Assembly: GCA_035505955.1 (NCBI GenBank)
Contig: DATJQH010000035.1
Span: forward strand, 1-15,364
Source of the DNA: Fen-999 sp035505955
GTDB taxonomy: Bacteria > Pseudomonadota > Gammaproteobacteria > Burkholderiales > Rhodocyclaceae
Direction: 5' to 3'
DNA length: 15,364 bases
How positions within the stretch are numbered: position 1 is the first letter of the stretch; every line of letters begins with the position of its first letter. Shown piece by piece: positions 12,611 to 15,364 of this stretch. The notes under the pieces are model-generated. The model was not told where the DNA came from and searched no databases. It saw nothing but the letters and a program-made list of their open reading frames with translations. The position numbers and the translations under genes are program-made.

Positions 12611-14542
12611 CTAACCGCCCGCGCGGCCGACCTTGAAGAACTTCATCAGTTGCTGGAGCTGCCCGGCCTGCCCGCCGACTTGTTCCGCAGTTGCCGCCAG
12701 TTGTTCGGACGCGGAAGCATTCTGCTGGACCGTCTGGTTCATCTGTTCCATGGCTGAATTGATCTGGCCAATGCCGGCACTCTGCTCGGACGAAGCCGAG
12801 GCAATTTCCTGCACGAGGTCGGATGTCTTCTGGATCATGGGCACCATCTCGTCGAGGAGGCGCCCGGCGCCATCGGCCTGCGTCACCGACGAGCCGGCGA
12901 GTTCCCCGATCTCCCGCGCTGCCACCTGGCTGCGCTCTGCGAGCTTGCGCACTTCGGCGGCGACGACGGCAAAGCCCTTGCCGTGCTCGCCCGCCCGCGC
13001 GGCCTCGATGGCGGCGTTGAGCGCCAGGAGATTCGTCTGGTAGGCGATGTCGTCTACGATGCGGATCTTGCCCGCGATCTGCTGCATGGCCGCCACGGTT
13101 TCGCGTACGGCTTCACCGCCATGGGTCGCCTTGTGCGCGGCCGCTGCGGCCATGTCGTCGGTGACCTTGGCGTTTTCGGTGTTCTGGGCGACCGAAGCGG
13201 CCATCTGTTCGATCGAGGCCGTGGTTTCCTCGACCGATGCCGCCTGTTGCGACGACGACTGCGACAGGGCCTCCGATGTGGCGGCCAGTTCCTGGGAAGC
13301 CGAGGAAAGGGAATCGGCGGCGCTGCAAACCTCGCCGATGACGTTGCGAAGCCGGGTACACATCTCGTTGGTTGCCTGCAGCAGCTGTCCTGCTTCGTCG
13401 CGCCGCGTGGCCTGAATGGAAACGGACAGATCGCCTGCCGCGACCCGCTGAGTCACCTTCAGTGCCTCGTTCAGTGGCCTGCTGACCCAGTGTCGGGTGC
13501 TCAGGAACACGAGCACGACCAGGACCACGGCAACGGCCAGCGCCGCAATGGCGAACTGGAGCTGGATCCCGCGCACGTCGCGCTTGAATTCGTCCACATA
13601 GCTGCCGGTGCCCACGAGCCAGCCCCACTTGTCGAACGTATCGAAGGCCGTCATCTTCTGGCGCGGTGCGGTTTCGCCGAGCTGCTGGTTGATCCATTCG
13701 TAGCGGATGACGCCGCGCTTCTGTTTGATCATTTCCTGGATGAAGAGGGTTCCGTTGCTGTCCTTCGATTCGAAGATGTTCTTGCCCTCCGCCGCGGGAT
13801 GGATCATCGCCTTGCCGGGTTCCCTGACGGCATCGAGTGCAAAGACGTACCCGGTTTCGCCCACTTTCACCGACAGGATCTTCTGCCGGAGCGTGACCAT
13901 GCCTGCCGTGAAGTCGATCCCGACGAAAGCGAGGCCGACGATGCGTCCGGCTTCATCCTTGAGCGGGAGGTAACGCGTCATGTAATCGCGGCCGAAGAGC
14001 GTGGCACGTCCCGTGAAGGGGCTGCCCGCCATCACGAGGGCGAATGCAGGATGCCTGTTGCCCAGCGTCGTGCCGACGGCCCGCTCGCCGCCTTCCTTCT
14101 TCAGGGATGTGGCAACCCTGACGAAATCGTCCCCGTTGCGGACGAACACGGTGGCCACCGCGCCTGTCGTGCCCGTGAACGCATCCACGAAACCAAAGTT
14201 GTTGTTGAGCGTGACTTCCCCGCCGCGCAGCGTGGGGAACGCGCCGGTATTCGTCTGCGTCATCCGGTTGGGATCGAGGACCAGCCGCTTTGGCAGCGTG
14301 GAGGCGAACTGCGCACCGAGCATCTCGGCCGACCGTTCGAGGGCGGACGAATAGGCGTCGATCATGTCGATCACCTGCCGGTTGGTACGCTCCAGTTCGG
14401 CAATGCCGCGCTGTTCCAGTTTCTGCGCAAGCCAGCCGCTCAGGAGGAAACCCGTTGCACCAAGAACGACGGCAATGGCGGCGATCAGAACGACATTGAG
14501 TTTGCCGCTGATCGGCAAGTCGGCAAATGAAGGCAGGTTCAT
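12611..14542 (-). CDS. Methyl-accepting chemotaxis protein with periplasmic Cache domain
   Basis: A 643-residue transmembrane chemoreceptor. TM1 lies at about 14-36 and TM2 at about 325-349 (AIAALAVAVVLVVLVFLST). The periplasmic part between them looks like a Cache_3-Cache_2 sensor, with GRDYMTRYLPLKDEAGRIVGLAFVGID and a second half around GETGYVFALDA and GWLVGTGSYVDEF. HAMP spans about 350-400 (RPLNEALKVTQRVAAGDLSV). The cytoplasmic signalling domain follows, with its hairpin tip at DDIAYQTNLLALNAAIEAARAG and GKGFAVVAAEVRKLAERS (about 490-535), which binds CheA and CheW. No C-terminal CheR-tethering pentapeptide is present (the end is KVGRAGG). The ligand is unknown; this Cache type often senses small carboxylates. 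The start is supported by CTCCCT on the plus strand (14548-14553), a Shine-Dalgarno AGGGAG 5 bases before the ATG. No other chemotaxis gene is adjacent. Confidence 0.95.
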   Translation of the reverse strand: MNLPSFADLPISGKLNVVLIAAIAVVLGATGFLLSGWLAQKLEQRGIAELERTNRQVIDMIDAYSSALERSAEMLGAQFASTLPKRLVLDPNRMTQTNTGAFPTLRGGEVTLNNNFGFVDAFTGTTGAVATVFVRNGDDFVRVATSLKKEGGERAVGTTLGNRHPAFALVMAGSPFTGRATLFGRDYMTRYLPLKDEAGRIVGLAFVGIDFTAGMVTLRQKILSVKVGETGYVFALDAVREPGKAMIHPAAEGKNIFESKDSNGTLFIQEMIKQKRGVIRYEWINQQLGETAPRQKMTAFDTFDKWGWLVGTGSYVDEFKRDVRGIQLQFAIAALAVAVVLVVLVFLSTRHWVSRPLNEALKVTQRVAAGDLSVSIQATRRDEAGQLLQATNEMCTRLRNVIGEVCSAADSLSSASQELAATSEALSQSSSQQAASVEETTASIEQMAASVAQNTENAKVTDDMAAAAAHKATHGGEAVRETVAAMQQIAGKIRIVDDIAYQTNLLALNAAIEAARAGEHGKGFAVVAAEVRKLAERSQVAAREIGELAGSSVTQADGAGRLLDEMVPMIQKTSDLVQEIASASSEQSAGIGQINSAMEQMNQTVQQNASASEQLAATAEQVGGQAGQLQQLMKFFKVGRAGG

Positions 14543-14696
14543 CCTTGCTCCCTGGGGCGGCAGTCTCTCGAAAGGCCTAGCTTCGATGACCGCGCATGAC
14601 GAATGGATTTATGATTATGAACCGAATTGCCGTCGGCCCCAAGGGAATCTGCGCCTGCGCGTCGCATAGCCAAATCACGACGCATCGGCAACCAAA

Positions 14697-14720
14697 GTCA
14701 GTCCCCGTGGTACGCCGTGC
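14697..14720 (+). repeat. REP-like element, copy D (left arm of inverted pair)
   Basis: It begins GTCAGTCCCCGTGGTACGCC and ends GTGC, one base different from copy A, and is preceded by AAA. With copy E it forms an inverted pair spanning 14694-14782. Confidence 0.8.
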
Positions 14721-14755
14721 TGCGCGTCGACTCCATGTCCCCGGCCGAGGCGGCC

Positions 14756-14779
14756 TATCGGCGTGCCACGAAGGCTGAC
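14756..14779 (-). repeat. REP-like element, copy E (right arm of inverted pair)
   Basis: On the minus strand it begins GTCAGCCTTCGTGGCACGCC, three differences from copy A over the 20-base core, and it loses the terminal GTGC. Against copy D the arms pair over about 24 bases with two G-T wobbles and two mismatches, around a 35-base centre. A partial echo GCTGACTTTGCC follows at 14788-14799. The pair lies in the 267-base gap between the chemoreceptor start and the HflX-like stop; the remainder of that gap (14543-14693) holds only a weak hairpin (14659-14664 with 14678-14683) and an unproven chemoreceptor promoter. Confidence 0.7.
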
Positions 14780-14809
14780 TTTATTCGCTGACTTTGCCGC
14801 GCGCCGCCT

Positions 14810-15364
14810 TCACTGAAGCTCGCGGGCGGCCTGCGCGAACTGGTCCTTCAGGCGCTCCAGCGCCTCGCTCTCGCCGCGCACGCTGAAGAAGGCGCCGGCT
14901 TCGTCGTGGCGCTCGCCGACGACTTCGCAGTGGGCGTAGATGTCCTTGCGCAGTTGCTGTGCCGACCAGGGCAGGAAGAGTTCGTCTTCGACCAGGTCGC
15001 GCTGGAAGAAGGCGACGATGGCCCGGTGCAGCCGGGCAACATCGTCGGGGCGACGGGCGCTCATGACGATGCAGTCGGGGTACTTCGCGCGCAGCGCGGC
15101 TTCGTGCTCGGCTTGCGCGGCGGCGTCGCCGCCACCGTTCACCTGGTCGATCTTGTTGAAGACGCGAATGCGCGGCACGTCGTCGGCGCCGATCTCTGCC
15201 AGTACGTGGTCGGTAACGTCGATCTGGCGCTCGAAGCCGGGATCGCTGGCGTCGATCACGTGCAGCAGCAGCGCGGCGTCGAGCGCCTCGTCGAGCGTCG
15301 TCTTGAACGAGGCGACCAGGCCGTGGGGCAGGTTCTTGATGAAGCCGACGGTGTCGCTGACCAG
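14810..15364 (-). CDS. hflX: HflX-like GTPase, C-terminal part
   Basis: The gene is cut by the window end, so only the last 184 residues are visible. They begin LVSDTVGFIKNLPHGLVASF, which holds the G3 motif DTVGF and the HflX signature after it, then TTLDEALDAALLLHVIDASD. NKID follows as G4 and SARRPDDV as the G5 region. The P-loop and the N-terminal HflX domain lie beyond the window. HflX binds the 50S subunit and splits stalled ribosomes under stress. After the G domain comes a C-terminal region of about 80 residues (FFQRDLVEDELFLPW, then CEVVGERHDEAGAFFSVRGE). In many proteobacteria hflX is followed by hflK and hflC. Here the next gene is the chemoreceptor, 267 bases away, so this may be a relocated or second HflX-type gene. 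Confidence 0.85.
   Translation of the reverse strand: MVSDTVGFIKNLPHGLVASFKTTLDEALDAALLLHVIDASDPGFERQIDVTDHVLAEIGADDVPRIRVFNKIDQVNGGGDAAAQAEHEAALRAKYPDCIVMSARRPDDVARLHRAIVAFFQRDLVEDELFLPWSAQQLRKDIYAHCEVVGERHDEAGAFFSVRGESEALERLKDQFAQAARELQ

Noticed and set aside
12983..14530. Open frame of 515 codons on the plus strand over the chemoreceptor gene
   Set aside because: It is antisense to an unambiguous chemoreceptor and has no domain or start signal.
14543..14640. Sigma-28 promoter of the chemoreceptor gene
   Set aside because: A TAAA is present on the minus strand but the expected GCCGATAA-like box at proper spacing is not convincing.
14596..14778. 60-codon open frame in the gap next to the hflX-like gene
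   Set aside because: Its second half is the repeat pair itself, and it has no Shine-Dalgarno sequence or recognisable protein.

Overview
The window is GC-rich and densely coded, with intergenic gaps all under 300 bases. It looks like chromosome from a betaproteobacterium, probably Burkholderiales and perhaps near Oxalobacteraceae. The grounds are lipoproteins with Gly-rich stretches right after the lipobox Cys, a folate-independent methionine synthase of a type common in that group, a STY0301-family exported protein and the codon bias. This placement is an inference. No rRNA, tRNA, CRISPR array, transposase or phage gene was seen.

Layout. (1) 1-1066: the end of an EF-hand protein gene (+) with an intrinsic terminator, convergent with a STY0301-family exported protein gene (-). 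(2) 1265-3854: a large lipoprotein gene (+) with a predicted seven-bladed propeller, convergent with a CAP/SCP-domain lipoprotein gene (-). (3) 3926-4564: a DsbA/FrnE-like thiol oxidoreductase gene (+). (4) 9289 down to 4599 on the minus strand: a folate-independent (core-MetE, MesD-like) methionine synthase, an MHS-family MFS transporter and a TonB-dependent receptor in one direction, a possible uptake-plus-methylation unit. (5) 9519-10612 (+): a small unknown protein gene, then an Amidase_3 cell-wall amidase gene. (6) 12453-10606 (-): a long TonB/TolA-like protein gene dominated by more than 40 five-residue repeats; its 3' end overlaps the amidase gene tail to tail by 7 bases. (7) 14542-12611 (-): a Cache-domain chemoreceptor gene. 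(8) 14810 to the window end (-): the C-terminal half of an HflX-like GTPase gene.

The signal least explained by genes is a short repeat family, about 24 bases with core GTCAGYCCCCGTGGTACGCC. It occurs five times and only between genes. Three copies are single, and two form an inverted pair with a strong predicted hairpin upstream of the chemoreceptor gene. This is the architecture of REP singlets and a REPIN. I do not recognise the sequence as a named family. One copy fills most of the gap between two convergent genes. Another lies where it could supply the -35 box of the TonB-receptor promoter.

A second pattern is that four genes (CAP lipoprotein, MFS transporter, TonB receptor, amidase) lack a clear Shine-Dalgarno sequence and have a -10-like hexamer 6-8 bases before the ATG, which suggests leaderless transcripts. 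Much of the gene content is envelope-directed: lipoproteins, an outer-membrane receptor, a TonB-like protein, an amidase and a chemoreceptor. Apart from the possible three-gene run, no single pathway ties the window together.
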